The notes beneath the pieces were generated by a model, which was not told the origin of the DNA, searched no databases, and saw nothing but the letters and a program-made list of their open reading frames with translations. 64,000 nt of DNA, taken from positions 2,110,501 to 2,174,500 of the forward strand of contig CM076148.1 of assembly GCA_038025085.1 (NCBI GenBank), read 5' to 3'. Of this stretch, positions 33,590-46,099 are shown piece by piece; positions within the stretch are counted from its first letter, which is position 1, and every line of letters begins with the position of its first letter. This DNA comes from Tetragonia tetragonoides. Lineage: Eukaryota; Streptophyta; Magnoliopsida; Caryophyllales; Aizoaceae. The translations under genes and the position numbers were made by a program.

Positions 33590-33940
33590 TTTGTTTGGTA
33601 ATTAGCGGATTGTGTCAAAATTAGCGGATTGAGGTTACTTTAGAGGATTTGAATAGGAAATTCGTTAATTTGACATGTTTGGTTAAAAGCGGATTCGATT
33701 AGCGGATTGGGTTGAAACCGCTAATTTTCAATCCGCTAAAAAAGTAGCTTTTTCATGTTAGCGGATTCTAATTATTAAAGAAAGGACATAATCATCCACA
33801 TTTATATAAATCAGCTAATTTACCAAGCACATTTACACAAATCAGCTAATACATTCCTTTGGTCAAATCCACTAATATAATCCTCTAGTCAAATTTACTA
33901 ACGCAATCCGTTATTCGCTATCCGCTAATCAGCTAAAATG
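33590..33940. repeat. Inverted-repeat-rich segment (tagcggatt words)
   Basis: Repeated words agcggatt on one side and aatccgct on the other (33604, 33625, 33690, 33700, 33755 versus 33738, 33905, 33918). The two halves could fold back on each other. It looks like a MITE-type element, but ends and target duplication were not resolved. Confidence 0.45.
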
Positions 33941-34069
33941 TATTTTAGAAACAATTTTAGTGTTAGCCCCACTTCTGTAAGGTAGCTTGTTCCTATCAAT
34001 GATCGAGCACATCCTCTTTGACCGGTTTAAAGTAAGCACCTTCAATGTTATCAAAACGGGAGTCACTCT

Positions 34070-34194
34070 TCTCATACCCAAATGTGCTATTCTCATACCC
34101 AAATGTGCTATTCCCACCCCATTTACTCTTTACTTAGAATGTTTTATTGGTGCTATTCCCACCCCATTTACTCTTTACTTAGAATGTTTTATTG
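34070..34194. repeat. Two nested perfect tandem duplications (21 bp and 45 bp)
   Basis: tctcatacccaaatgtgcta occurs twice (34070 and 34091). A 45-bp unit starting tgctattcccaccccattta occurs twice (34106-34150 and 34151-34194). Both are essentially perfect, so recent. Confidence 0.9.
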
Positions 34195-36210
34195 ACAAAT
34201 TTAGAAAACGAAGGTGTGAAAATAGCTCAAAGGGTGTAAAATTAGTCATTCTCAATAATAATAAAAAAAAGTTAATTACAAAAAGGCCTCTTTAAATTGG
34301 TCATTCTCAAGGTGAGGCCTATCATACAAGCATGATGTCATGTCGACGTCATACTTGTAAAATAGAGGTAGTCTCACCTTAAAACGGCCACAAACAAAAC
34401 TTATGTTATTTTTTGTAGGAATGATGTTACTAATTAGTGGAAAGGGCTAACCATACACTCAATGTATATTACACTCCCTTGTCCCCTGTGAGTGGAAGGA
34501 CAAATTTATCCCTTACTCCTTGAAATTTCAGGGGATAATATGGGTTATGGTAAAAAAGAGAAACAAGGGTGTGTAATATACACCTTGTATATGGCTAACT
34601 TAGTTGCTAATTAGTTGCTCCTTTTTTGTACTGACACTGTTTCCCTAGGCATAATCAATATATGAAGTGACCATTGACCAAAAGTCCAAAACATGTATTT
34701 TGGTACTTTTGGATGACTAATTGGACACCTGCCCCTAGTCAGTACTGTACTTTGCTACGTTCCATGTCCCTACCAGGCTACCGACATTGAAATAAAACAA
34801 AATTTAGAAGGGGAAAAAAAGAAAGATTGGTCTGTATTTGTAGCGAGAAAGAAAAGAGAAAGAGATGCAACTTCATAAGTTCATGTTTTTTTTTGTTAAT
34901 AGGATAAGTTCATGTTTTTTTTAATAATACTCCATTTTATTAAATGAGTAGAAATTTGAGCTGAAGCTCATACAACTATTGGAGTACAACACACACGCCT
35001 ATTTGAGCCAATAGCTCATACTCCCGATGTGGTAAAACTCAAACACCCATAACAATTGTCTGTATGTGTAGCTAGAATGATTCTGACCGGAGTAGCAGTG
35101 ATGTTTTATCAATGACAATGAGTGGCAACAACCAGAATGAAGCTGCTTGCAGCATTAAATTTAAAGAGTTCCTCTGCTTCCTGTTTCAAAGCCAGTATCA
35201 TAATAAACTCAGAAATCTCTGTACACAAGGATGTACTAAAACCCTCTCTTGATTACTTCTATAAACAACTGGTATCATGAACTCCTCTTCACCCCAATCT
35301 TCTCATTTAGAATAGAAACGTACAACTACATTGCTTGATCCACCGCCCCTCCTTCGCAAAATGCTCTTAACTTTCTCATCTCGTACTCTTTTGAACAACT
35401 AATCAGTTGCATATGTCTATTCAAAATCACAAAACTCCCTAATCACAACATTAACATCATTGTCTGATGATACATTGCCTGGTACAAATTTCTTTCACAC
35501 ATCTCATGTACTTCATCAATCGCGGCTCCAAATTTCCAATTTTGCTAGGATTAACAATCACTAAATTGAATGTGTGTGTAGGCTGCTTGGAGTTGGTTCT
35601 TCTGCTGTTGATGAAAAATTATTCTGTGACCTGGATTTTATGCATAGTCCTTAGTTCATGCTGAGCAGATCAGTATGCTCAAACCTGCAGTTCGGCCCTA
35701 ACATCCCTGCTCAACATCAAAATAGAACATTTAGATAAAGATTTGCCCAGATAGACCAGACTCCAGAGTAACATCCCAGTCTAGCTTCCACTTTCCAATT
35801 GATCAATTTTCTTTCTTGTTGAATATGCCAATCGATCATTACTACTTAGCATACAAATGTCAAATCACAAGTCAAAATTTTTAGCTGCACGGAACATTTT
35901 GTTTCTTAACGCAGTTGTTAACAGGCGATAGTGAACCGTTGGCTATTTGCACATCTTGTAACTCCAGTTTATGTTGATGTTTTCTGCTAGATTAACCGTT
36001 GTCTGTTTTGACATAATATAACTCCTTTCCCACTGTTTAAGCCATTGCCAAGTGATAGCTGTTAAGGATTATAATGAAGGCCTAAAAAGGACTTTCATAT
36101 AGTGGTACCTACTAATAATTATAAGGCAGAGTAATATTCAACGTAGTACAGGAGATAGCAATAGGAAGATTTTGAAACTACATAATATAGTAGCAAATAG
36201 TCTGTAGAAG
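34195..36210. other. Intergenic and downstream region of the CNL pseudogene
   Basis: No gene recognised; AT-rich, some short open frames without domain similarity. Confidence 0.5.
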
Positions 36211-38640
36211 TTAATAGTGCAGATATGCATACCAAATTCTAATAGTAGGGATGTGTTGAATGATGTGGACATCTTCTCCTGATCTTTTTCTGCTTCCTCT
36301 TCCATCAACTGTTGTTATATCCTTCAGTTCAACATCATCTCGCCATCCAAGCCTTTTGCAAAATGTTGGCGGCATCCCTAAAGTTGTCAACTGTTGGAGT
36401 GTCGTGATTACCTTCAATCCTTCAGGGATCCTTTGCAATTTGGGGCAGTTATAGAATGTCAACTTCTTCAAACAAGTAAAGACACCTTCTTCTATTCTCC
36501 AATCCTCTAAGTTGGGCAAACAATGCAATAGAAGCACCTGTAGTTGTGGAAATTCACCTGCCCCAACGATTAATTGAGTCCCCTCATATGATTCTGGCCC
36601 TAGACGAAGGAACTTTAAATATGGAAGTTGTCCTAGTGCTGTTATCCAATGTTGTCTCTGAAGATGACTTGTCCACACTTCCAAGTGAACAATGTTGGGT
36701 GGGAATCGAATTAGTATCGCCATCGTATTGTCTCCATTTAACCGTCCTTCTAAAGTTAGCTTCTGTAGTTGTTGGCAGTTTTCTAGTTTTCTAGTTTTCT
36801 TAGATCAAGCTTCAAATTCTCATCATCTAACCAATTCAAGTCCAATGTTCGAAGAGAGTCAGACATGATACTTGGACATCCATACACTGCCTCAAAGTGT
36901 TCCATGCTACTCATTCCCCTAATCTGTAGTTTTCTTATACCTCTGCTTAGTCCCTTCATCTCCTTAATCATCCATTTTCCTCCATCTATACCCTTCAACG
37001 TCTGCAGGTCCTTTAACTTGTCCAGGCCAAAATTCTCCGTCAATATCTTATCACGCAACCCTAAATAAATATAACGAATTCGGGTCATATTTGACAGAGT
37101 AAAAGCCACCTTCCCTTCACCCTTGTTCCATCTAAAATCCAAGGTCAACAGGTTCCTTAGATTTCCAACAGCTTTGGGAAACATTGTAATGTTGGCAGCC
37201 TTTATTGCCAAGTACCTTAGATGTATCAAATTCCCTATTTCTTCAGATAACTCCCCACTTGAAGTTTCAATTCCCCAGAGATTTAATACCCGCAACAACT
37301 TAAAATTCTTGTAAACAGGATTCAGGCTCGTTCGCACATGCTCGTAATAATTGTTGTTTCCAACAATGTAAGGACCAGATTTTCCAAATCGAATAAGAGA
37401 TCTTAGTTTTGGGCTTTCTGTTGGAAGAGAGATTCTGCAGACCAAAAGATTTCACATTATGGTAATTTACAAAATTAAAATCCATATATACAGCCTACAG
37501 GGGAAAAGAAATTGGATGCAAAAAACAGACAATGAAGTTGATAAAAGTGCTTTAACAGTAAGATATCATCATATAAACATACCTAGAATGGAATGTGGCT
37601 CGGCGTGCCTGCAGTAGTGATACCTTTGCATCAAGTTTGGAGTTATCCTTAGACGATAATACCTCAAGAAAGCTTTGATCTTTGGCCTTCGCAATACAAA
37701 AATCTCGCAATAAATCATGCAACCGGTACCTTTTTACCATCCCTGCATAGCTTCTTTTTACAACTTGGAGTATGCACCGTTGCACCAACTCATTGAGACA
37801 TCTCTTTGCTACATCTTCCAATATCTCTTGTCCGCGTTGCTGATCTTCTGTGACCAGGCCTTCTGCAATCCACAACTGTGTCAACAAAGTCGCTGAAATT
37901 TCAGTGTCTTCAGGAAAGATTGCCAAATAAAGAAAGCATGGTTTCAAGCGTGTTAGAGTCGCAGAGTATTATGTAATTGGATCCTCCTCACGATATTGCA
38001 ATAGGTAGCTATCAATAAGAGAAAATAACCAATATGAAGGAAGAAAGTTAACTTAAGAAATATAACTCTCTTAATATATACTGATTCTCTGATGATGAAT
38101 TACAAAACTGGTGTATATTATTTAAATTACAATTATTGGAGATATTTATACAAGAAGAAGATAAAACAACGAATGGCGAAACATCTCTCCCTAAAAATAA
38201 CTATGAATAAATTCCACAAATTATTTTATGTCATTTCGACATTCTCTCTCAACCTCATTTTATCCCTCTTCTCTCTCTCTCTCCTTCTATTTTTATTCCA
38301 TATCGCCTTTTAATCCCACAAAGCGAGAAGACAGGCTGAAGTAGCTCAGTGCTAATATATTATCTATACTCCCGTCTTCCAGTATGTTATCTCCACAGGC
38401 CTTGTTGATAAGTTCCCAGTCATCCAATACTCCATTTCGTCTCAGGAGACCAGCCAATGTTACAATAGCTAGAGGCAAACCACCACATTTCCCAACCATT
38501 TCCTTACCCAATCTTCTAAAATTTTCAATGTCATTGGAGGTGGCCTCTTGCTCATTCATAGCTAACTTGCTAAACAACTCCCAACTCCCAACTATTGCAC
38601 AAAGCATGAAGGCACCATATGAACACAGGGTACCCTCGCA
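36211..38640 (-). pseudogene. CC-NB-ARC-LRR resistance gene (RPP13/RPP8-like), 5'-truncated and broken
   Basis: On the minus strand: NB-ARC end with SWELFSKLA, GKCGGLPLAIVTLAGLL and LALSY (38607-38330), then a 370-bp solo LTR (38320-37951), then LKPCFLYLAIFPEDTEI, LWIAEGLV, RYRLHDLLRDFCIAKAKDQSF (RNBS-D and an MHD-type motif, LHD) to 37583. A GT/AG intron (37582-37435) follows, then the LRR part (FKLLRVLNLWGIE, LIHLRYLAIKAANI, LRTLDLNWLDDENLKLDLR). Near 36783-36795 an 8-bp tandem duplication (TAGAAAAC) creates a stop and shifts the frame; LRRs continue to 36211. The coiled coil, P-loop and RNBS-A to C are missing upstream of about 38640. NLRs sense pathogen effectors; this copy cannot make a full protein. 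Confidence 0.9.
37951..38320. mobile_element. Solo LTR (370 bp) inside the CNL NB-ARC exon, target duplication AAGCG
   Basis: Begins TGTTAGAGTC and ends AATCCCACA (TG...CA). Flanking 5-bp repeats AAGCG are perfect (37946-37950, 38321-38325). Removing the element and one repeat brings LSSR directly onto LKPCF in frame, which is the normal NB-ARC order. No internal coding region. Confidence 0.9.
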
Positions 38641-39150
38641 AATGTAGAAATCAAGGTCTCCTCGAGAGCTAAAGTCTTTTGACTAGAATTTGCAAAAGTT
38701 GACCCATACTGAAAAAATTATTCATACCAACCTAAAATATTTGGGTTTAAATAGAAAGTTTCTAGCTGAAGCTGAAAATTGACCGAATTCGAAAAATTGA
38801 TAATCTAAATCTGCTTTAAGTCAACCCATTGAGTTAAAATATTTCAAACAGAACATATCATTAGGACAAAAGTGGGGGTTAAGCAAAATTACCAAATCAT
38901 TTTATTCATATGTAATGTGTAAATATATTTTTTTTGGAGTTATATATGCATTTATAACATAATTAAACATTCACGTTGAACATGTTAAGTCAACCCGAAC
39001 TCAATTACATACTGAGTTATAGATAAATACTCTATTTCTCAATGAAAATGAGATGGTTGAAAATAACTGAACTCGAGCGATCAAAGATTGGCATCCTCTT
39101 GAACGTTAGTCGGAGTCCAATTATGTTAGTGAATAGGTATAGGCTCCGTT

Positions 39151-39383
39151 TGATTCACCTGGATAAAACTGATCTGAACTGATTTTTTGAACTTGACTGT
39201 TAACCATTTAAAATTCGTCCAAACATAGTCAATCTTGGACTCATTTGAAAGTATGCTTGAGATCTTTCCGATAACATAATTTTCATTATGAAATTATTTC
39301 GGAATAAAAAGTTATATGAGTAATAAAGTTACACATGAACTGAACTGAATTTAAATAAAATTAAGGTGAATCAAACAAAGCCA
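39151..39383. mobile_element. MITE (~233 bp)
   Basis: Terminal inverted repeat GGCTCCGTTTGATTCACCT at the left and AGGTGAATCAAACAAAGCC at the right. The interior has aactgaactgaa words like the MITE in the PP2 intron. Target duplication not certain (ATA on both sides). Confidence 0.75.
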
Positions 39384-39564
39384 TAATCAAATTCACTAGA
39401 GAACTCATAAAATTACTAGATAACCTTGGCCAAAGGGCGCAAGAAAAACAAAAAGCTGACGGCTGTGGGATTTGAACCCAAAGCCATAATCAAATTCACT
39501 AGAGAACTCATAAAATTACTAGATAACCTTGGCCAAAGGGCGCAAGAAAAACAAAAAGCTGACG

Positions 39565-39583
<19 letters not shown>
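39378..39583. repeat. Perfect 103-bp tandem duplication including the tRNA 3' part
   Basis: 39378-39480 and 39481-39583 are direct copies. The unit starts at the right end of the MITE and ends within the T-arm of tRNA-Leu, so a 24-bp piece of the tRNA 3' end (39457-39480) is duplicated without the rest of the gene. Confidence 0.92.
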
Positions 39584-39635
<52 letters not shown>

Positions 39636-39639
39636 CGTC
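39560..39639 (-). tRNA. trnL-UAG: tRNA-Leu (anticodon UAG)
   Basis: On the minus strand the acceptor arm GACGGTT pairs with AGCCGTC (one G-T pair). The D-arm contains TGGCCGAGTGGTCTAAGG (A box), the anticodon stem-loop is CCAGA-TTTAGGC-TCTGG with anticodon TAG, there is a long class II variable arm, and the T-arm contains GGTTCAAATCC (B box). No intron and no encoded CCA. The gene looks functional and is followed on the minus strand by a duplicated 3' fragment. Confidence 0.93.
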
Positions 39640-41565
39640 TTTAATAAAAGGTTTCTCACTAACATCATTAGTCATGATTAGTGATGAGAAAGCTATGAAT
39701 AATTTAATTCAGAAAACACATGAATACATTGATCAATCGACAATGCAAAACAGCCTTCGCCACCGACATGGGGCACATAACATGAGCTCATGATTCATGA
39801 TACATGTGATTTGACTCTAAATGTTATTTCAAAACATTTGACTTCAACTCTCCTCAAGTTAAATGACTGACATCCTGTAGTTTTTTTTCATTTTTATTTT
39901 TTATATAAACCTAGCTTTTCGAACAGAGAATATCATACATGCCTTGCTTACTATATTTTTCCTTTATTCGACGAGCAAAAAAAAAAATCCTTTTACTCTT
40001 TTTGTTTATAAAATCTTTAAACAATGCTTATACTTATTTTTTAATCTTTAATTTGAAACGATAAGAAGATAGAGAAAGGAGTTGAGAAAATGTAAACAGA
40101 ATTAAGGTAAGTTAGTGATGTATTACTCGTTTTTGTATCCCCATATAGTAACTTAGAATGTCTCTCCATTATTTGGACAAATGCATATTTTCAGTATATT
40201 TATTTATCAAATTTGGGTATAAATTTAATTTTAAAGTATAAATTATCTAACAGGAGAAAGGTAAACATCATTCTCTAAAGAGTTACTTAAACTTCATCAA
40301 CCAATGGATGATTCATGTCATAAGTTAAGGATGTCCATCACATAAGATTAAAAAACAATACTCATGTAAGTCCATGATGTCTACATTTCTATTGGATAAT
40401 ATGTCCTCTTGATAAATAATTGAGAACACTGGCAATGAAGAGCTATTATTGGAGGCTTCAGAACACTAGATCATGTGCTTCGCATATAGTCCTGCTAAAT
40501 CACATGGGACTAGCCAGCCAATTGAGACATCATAAAATGGTAAATTTGCCTATTAAGGGGGCAGCCAAAATCTCCTTATCTATCTTTAATTATTAATTTA
40601 TGTGACTGAAGTGTACTATGTCTAACTCTATATGATTCAAGTGGTAAGGAGTTTTTTGATTTTGAAGCACAAAAAGAGTTGGCAAAAACTGACTCCACCT
40701 AACCGAATTCTATTTAAAAAGGATTGAACTTGAAATGATCAGATTTTTTGACCTGACACTAAAATGACTCGATTCGATCTCAAAGTTGTAAGATTATATT
40801 TGTCAAACCTGTTGAATAACCTGAGACCAAAGCTGATAATCCGAACCCGAATTGACCCGAACCCGACCCGTTTACCACCTCTAAGCACAAACAATTGTTT
40901 GTTAGTCCATTAAAGTATTTTTATTTGGGTTTAATGACTCTCACCCCAAGTAAGTGCTTTTCATCCTGTCACCCCCAAGTAAAATTCTTTTTAAGACAGC
41001 CAAAAGACAAAACTTCCTGGGTTAGAAGCTCTAAACTTTGATTAAATCATTACAAAGCATGTAAAATTACTTTGGTTTCCTTTTTGGGTACAATATTACT
41101 TTTATTTCTTGGGTTAGAATCTCTAATCTTTATTCTTTAGTTATCTAAACAAGGCCGACAGTCTCACAGGAATGCCACTATGACAGTTGTCAAAACCAAG
41201 GTGAGAACTTTAGGTTAATTAAATAACTAAAAATTAAGTTAAAAGTGGCCATCAAATAATTATCCACGTTCTTGCATGAGACATCAAGTCCCTAGTTGTA
41301 TGGTGCCAACTGCCAATTCATGGGCAGCCTGGAATTTCTTCATTCTAATTGGGTATTTTATGTAGGTGATTTGTGCAGCTTTTGTAGCTCTCAAACATTT
41401 TAGATTTTACTATCTTCAATATGTCCCTGAATTGTCCCTTATCAGCCTGTCTTACTCGTATTAGACAGTGAAACTTATTCGTCCCTAAAGCCCGGTCTAA
41501 AAAGCACTTGTGGGATACCAATGTTGAGTAAAGGTTTGACTGAATATTTTTTTTGGTTTACAAGG
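39640..41565. other. Intergenic, transposon debris
   Basis: No gene recognised. 40680-40885 contains a tract of gacccg/acccgacccg words like those at 27310-27520 and 43790-43990. Confidence 0.5.
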
Positions 41566-41573
41566 GTATTTAC

Positions 41574-42236
41574 TAGGAGTGAGCAGAAAATCCGGATATT
41601 CAGTATTGGAACTGGAATCGGTTCAAAATCGATGGTTCTAGAACTGAAATCGCTCAACCATTCAATTCCGGAAAATGAAAAGCGGTACCAACCAACTTCA
41701 ATTTCAATTTCTAACTTTTAGGAACCGAAATCGGTTGGGCACTCAGTGGAGAACCAATAATTGTACTATTTGTCTAGTATGAGATAGAAAATGAGAAAAT
41801 AAATTCTTGAACTATTTTCACTAATGATGTCAATGTCTAACTAAATATATGCTAGTGAGGTTGTAAAAAATGGTTTGTTGCATTACTGTGCCTGATGATT
41901 TTATAGACTAACAAGCAACAACTCTTATATTTATTTGTTGCCGTTTTCCTCAAGTTAATGAATTGACTTCTACTAGTCTTACGAGCAAAAAAACGATCCA
42001 TATTTCTTGTGCATCTTCTCATAATTTGGTCAAACAAAAGTTAAATTTGGATTTATATGGAACCGGTGGGTACCCAGAAATCGGTAAATACCCGGTAGAT
42101 CCAATTCCAATTTCTAGGAATTAGGAACCGGTTCAACCAATTCCAATTCCAATTTCCAAGAGTTAGGAACCGATGGATCCAATTCCAATTCCAGATGGTG
42201 CAATACCTGGTGGATACCCGGTTGCGCTCACCCCTA
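41574..42236. mobile_element. Non-autonomous hAT-type element (663 bp), 8-bp target duplication
   Basis: The left end TAGGAGTGAGCA is inverted to the right end GCGCTCACCCCTA. Flanks are GTATTTAC (41566-41573) and ATATTTAC (42237-42244), 7 of 8 identical. The interior is full of ggaaccggttc and ccaattccaattcc words near both ends. No transposase. The one mismatch in the duplication and one in the left end suggest it is older than the elements at 23.8 and 29.8 kb. Confidence 0.82.
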
Positions 42237-42244
42237 ATATTTAC

Positions 42245-42966
42245 CGTCGATTATAGGGATTATTTCCCGCACTGACTGATAGGCATCTCAAAATGGTGAG
42301 ACAACTGGTTAAAGGAGATTTAATTATATTATTCGAAGAAACGACCTTCATCAAGTTTGTCGAACTCCTTTAATCAAGTTTTTACACTATCATAAGTGAA
42401 GATAACTTAGAGTAATTCTTTAAGGAGATTATGATGATATCTCTTGCTCCTTCAAAAAAAAATCAAAAAAGTTGAGGAATGGATAAAAAAACTCAACAAC
42501 CCGAATATATAAAGTAATAATAATAATACCTTCTTTTACATGAGTAATTTTTCAAGAAGCATAAATTTCTATGGATATGTAATGTGAAAGTAATTCATAC
42601 TCCTTTATTATAAAATATTATAAACCCTACAAAGAATAAGATTGCAAAAGTACTAGTGCCCATCAATTGACTTTCGAGAAAAGAAAGTAAATGTGAACTA
42701 AAAAAATGTTTTATAGACAATAGAGGATAAATAAATATTTAAATGAAATGAATATGAAAATGGGAAAATAAAAAGTACACTCTTGTTTCAAATCTACCTC
42801 CCATTAACTCACTCACTATACAAAGCATAAGACATTTTAAAAACAGAGCATTGATTACTCAGAGAGATCCATTCAGTACTGAGTGGAACTGTGAGAAAGA
42901 GAATACCTATCTCTCTCTCTCTGTCTGCTCTGCCTCTCTCAGGCAACTCATCAAACCCAGGAAACT
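42245..42966. other. Intergenic and XTH promoter region
   Basis: No gene. The XTH 5' leader probably begins near 42840 and contains a short CT repeat (about 42911-42924). A TATA-like word actatacaaag lies at about 42814. Confidence 0.45.
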
Positions 42967-45030
42967 ATGGAAAAAAGGGTATCTCAAATGGCAATTCCTT
43001 TGTTTATTGCAGCTTTCATGGCTGCCATTCTTTCACCATCTTCAGCAGTTTCAATGTCAAAAGGGTCATTTGAAGACAATTTTGACATAATGTTCTCAGA
43101 AAGCAATTTTAAAACCTCTAAAGATGGTCAGATCTGGTATCTTTCCTTAGACGAAACAACTGGTAAATATTATCATTTCATTTCATCAAATTCTACAAAA
43201 TTCATGTCATTTCTTTTATTTCTGACAATATCATTTTAATTTTTTTAATGAAAATCATAAAATTTTCAGGATGTGGGTTTCAAACAAAACAGAGTTACAG
43301 ATTTGGGTGGTTCAGTATGAAGCTAAAATTGGTCGGTGGTGATTCTGCTGGTGTTGTCACTGCTTATTATGTAAGTTTTAATAGTAATTTTCATCTGGGT
43401 ATAAATCAAAATCAAAACTTTCCCATAAAAATTGGTTCTTTTTGTAATTTTATAAATGATGAGAATTTGGAATTTTTCATTGCAGATGTGCACAGAAGAT
43501 GGGGCAGGGCCAACAAGAGACGAGGTCGATTTCGAGTTTTTGGGAAACAGAACAGGGGAACCTTATTTGATTCAGACCAATGTGTTCAAAAATGGTACTG
43601 GGGGCAGAGAAATGAGACATATGCTCTGGTTTGATCCTACTGAAGATTATCACACCTATTCCCTTCTTTGGAATGATCACCAGCTAGTGTAAGTTTCTCA
43701 TGTTCATGTAATTTTGAATTTGTTAGCTCATTTTTTCATATTTAGTTTTTACTATAAGTGGCCTTCACCTAAAGGTCTAAAATGTGTTATTGGTTCAGAA
43801 TTAGAGTTAGCAAAATCTAACCCAATCCGAAAATCGACCAGCTCAAGGCCCGATCGAAACCCGACCCGAAAAGGGCCAATCTGCTAATAATCCAAATCCG
43901 AAATTACCCAACTCGAGATTCGAAGTTGTGAGGCAATAGCTCTTTGACTCAAAAACTCGACCCGTTGAAGACCCGAGATGTAACCCATAATTGTGAACTT
44001 GTAAGCTGATTTTTCATTTATAGTTTTTACTATAAGTGGCCTTTATGTGTTATTGGTCAAGAACTAATAATTAAGTGGGTGAGATGTCAAAGATTTGTGT
44101 TAAAAAGATAACTAATCCGTACTGGTCAATAATTCTGAACTTTCTGTTAGTACTGTTGTACATAACACTAGGATGACTGGTTTGGTGAAACTGAAATTGA
44201 ATGGACTCAAATTGGCCTATGTAGTACTACAAAAACAGGGTGAGTGGAGTGTCCGTAAAGTAAGGAATTTCGTAATTACACAGAAAAAAAAAAAGAGAGA
44301 AAAGGAATTTCAGGAATAATTATCCAGGTTTGGTATGAATAAACGTGCGATGTTACAAAATTTACTCTCGTTAAACAACCATGTGTCTGTTTTCGCAACT
44401 TATTTCTCTATATTTCAACAAACTTCAATTATAACCGGTTTTCTTACATTTTCAAATATTAAAATAAGTAGTACTACTATAGTCATGTGTTATGATCCAT
44501 CTAGCCTACGATAAAGTATGTGGTGGAGTATCAAAATTCTTTCAAGTACATTAACCAGTTTGTTGAAATTTCTGAGTGAATTGGTTATATGGGATTTTAT
44601 CCTCATTATTTATTTATGCAAAAACAGGTTCTTTGTTGATCGAGTTCCATTAAGAGTATACATGAACAATGGCAAACAAAACGACTTCTTTCCCAATGAG
44701 AAGCCAATGTACTTGTTCTCTAGCATCTGGAATGCCGACGATTGGGCAACGAGGGGCGGTCTCGAGAAGACGGACTGGAAGAAGTCGCCATTCGTGTCGG
44801 CCTACAAGGATTTCAGTGTTGATGGTTGTCAATGGGAGGATCCTTACCCTGCTTGTGTGTCTACCACAACCAAGAACTGGTGGGATCAAGAGCCTTCTTG
44901 GCACTTATCTGAGACACAGAAAACGGACTATGCTTGGGTTAAGAGGAACTTTGTTATGTATGACTATTGTCAAGATTCAGAAAGATACCCAACACCTTTA
45001 GAAGAGTGTTCTTTGAGCCCTTTGGATTAA
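42967..45030 (+). CDS. XTH: Xyloglucan endotransglucosylase/hydrolase (XTH), 4 exons
   Basis: Exons 42967-43162, 43270-43370, 43486-43688 and 44628-45030 give 300 aa with GT/AG junctions and consistent phases. The N-terminal signal peptide is [20 protein letters not shown]. The GH16 catalytic motif DEVDFEFLG (residues about 111-119) has all three acidic residues, with an N-glycosylation site (NRT) directly after it, as in active XTHs. Other family segments are [59 protein letters not shown], and the C-terminal XET domain with [20 protein letters not shown] and ECSLSPLD. It cuts and rejoins xyloglucan in the wall. The C-terminus resembles XTH6/XTH7-type members; that is inference. Intron 3 (939 bp) carries a repeat insertion. 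Confidence 0.94.
43740..44065. repeat. Insertion or duplication in XTH intron 3
   Basis: The phrase tttttactataagtggcct and following tgtgttattgg occur at about 43747-43800 and again at about 44023-44070. Between them lies a tract of cccgaccc/aactcgag words (43800-43985). This looks like an element inserted within, or together with, a local duplication. Confidence 0.55.
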
Positions 45031-46099
45031 GTCCTAGCTTAGCCTGCAAATAAGCCTCTTATATTCATGTAACATCTCTTTATCATGGTCAATAGCAATT
45101 CTTCCAATGAGTATCAATTTTGTGTTTCATATATATAACTTGTGTAATTTGATTATTCTTTATTCATTATAATGAAGTTTTTCTTTGTAAATATGCTTTG
45201 TTAGTTCATTTTAATTCCATTTATGTTAGCCACCACCAAATCCCCACCTCTGAATTATAAGTACTCTCCTAAATAAGGTAATTCAGTTTCTGTTATTGAA
45301 ATAAGTTTCATTCCACAATTTCAATACAAATAAGAATAGTTTTTCCATTGCGAATAGTATTATTTATGTTTACGAACCTAATAATAATATATAAGACAAG
45401 TTTGAACAATTCTTTTAATCCCTTACTTTAACGTCTGTTGTTACAGTGTGAAGGGTGCACTTTAGATCTTATGTTCAATTAGTGTGCATGTTCGTGCGAT
45501 ATACGGGATATTTAAACTTTTTTTTATTTTTATATTTTTTTGATGAGTTGTCTTGTTTCTAACTTTTTTGTAATAATTTTCCTTTTATTTTGTCCTAATT
45601 TTGTGATTAACTGGAAAATAAAACTAAAACAACATCGAGGCAGGATTTGGAGAGATTTATCCGCAACCTGACCCTTAATTTGTTTAGGAAAAATACTAAA
45701 ATGTTGGGAGGAGGGATGCCCTCTAGTCATGGTAATAGTCATTCACCGACCGTGTATTAGCCTTTGACAAAAGAAAAAAGGAAAAAGTCATTCATTGGCT
45801 TGTTGTGCCTCTAAAAAATTAGAGGTATCTACCCCAGCAGTACGACAGTACCCCTAAATGACATTGTTTGTTGCATTATAGTTCTACTTATTAGTCTGTA
45901 AACTTTCATCTAAATTTGACCGAGTGCTTAGGAAATGATTATTAGCCTTTTATTAACAAACTAGAGAATACTCTGTTATAAAGTTCTTCTATCAAAGATT
46001 ATCATAGTAGACAATGAATCGAAATGGACTAAATACATCAAAAATTTATTGAAACAAAATCTGGGTGCCCCATGTCCCAGCGCTCAGCGAGCGCCATGG
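45031..46099. other. XTH 3' region and intergenic
   Basis: No gene recognised; AT-rich. Confidence 0.5.

Noticed and set aside
39400..39600. Tandem direct repeats as a CRISPR-like array
   Set aside because: Only two copies of a 103-bp unit with no spacers, in a plant genome.
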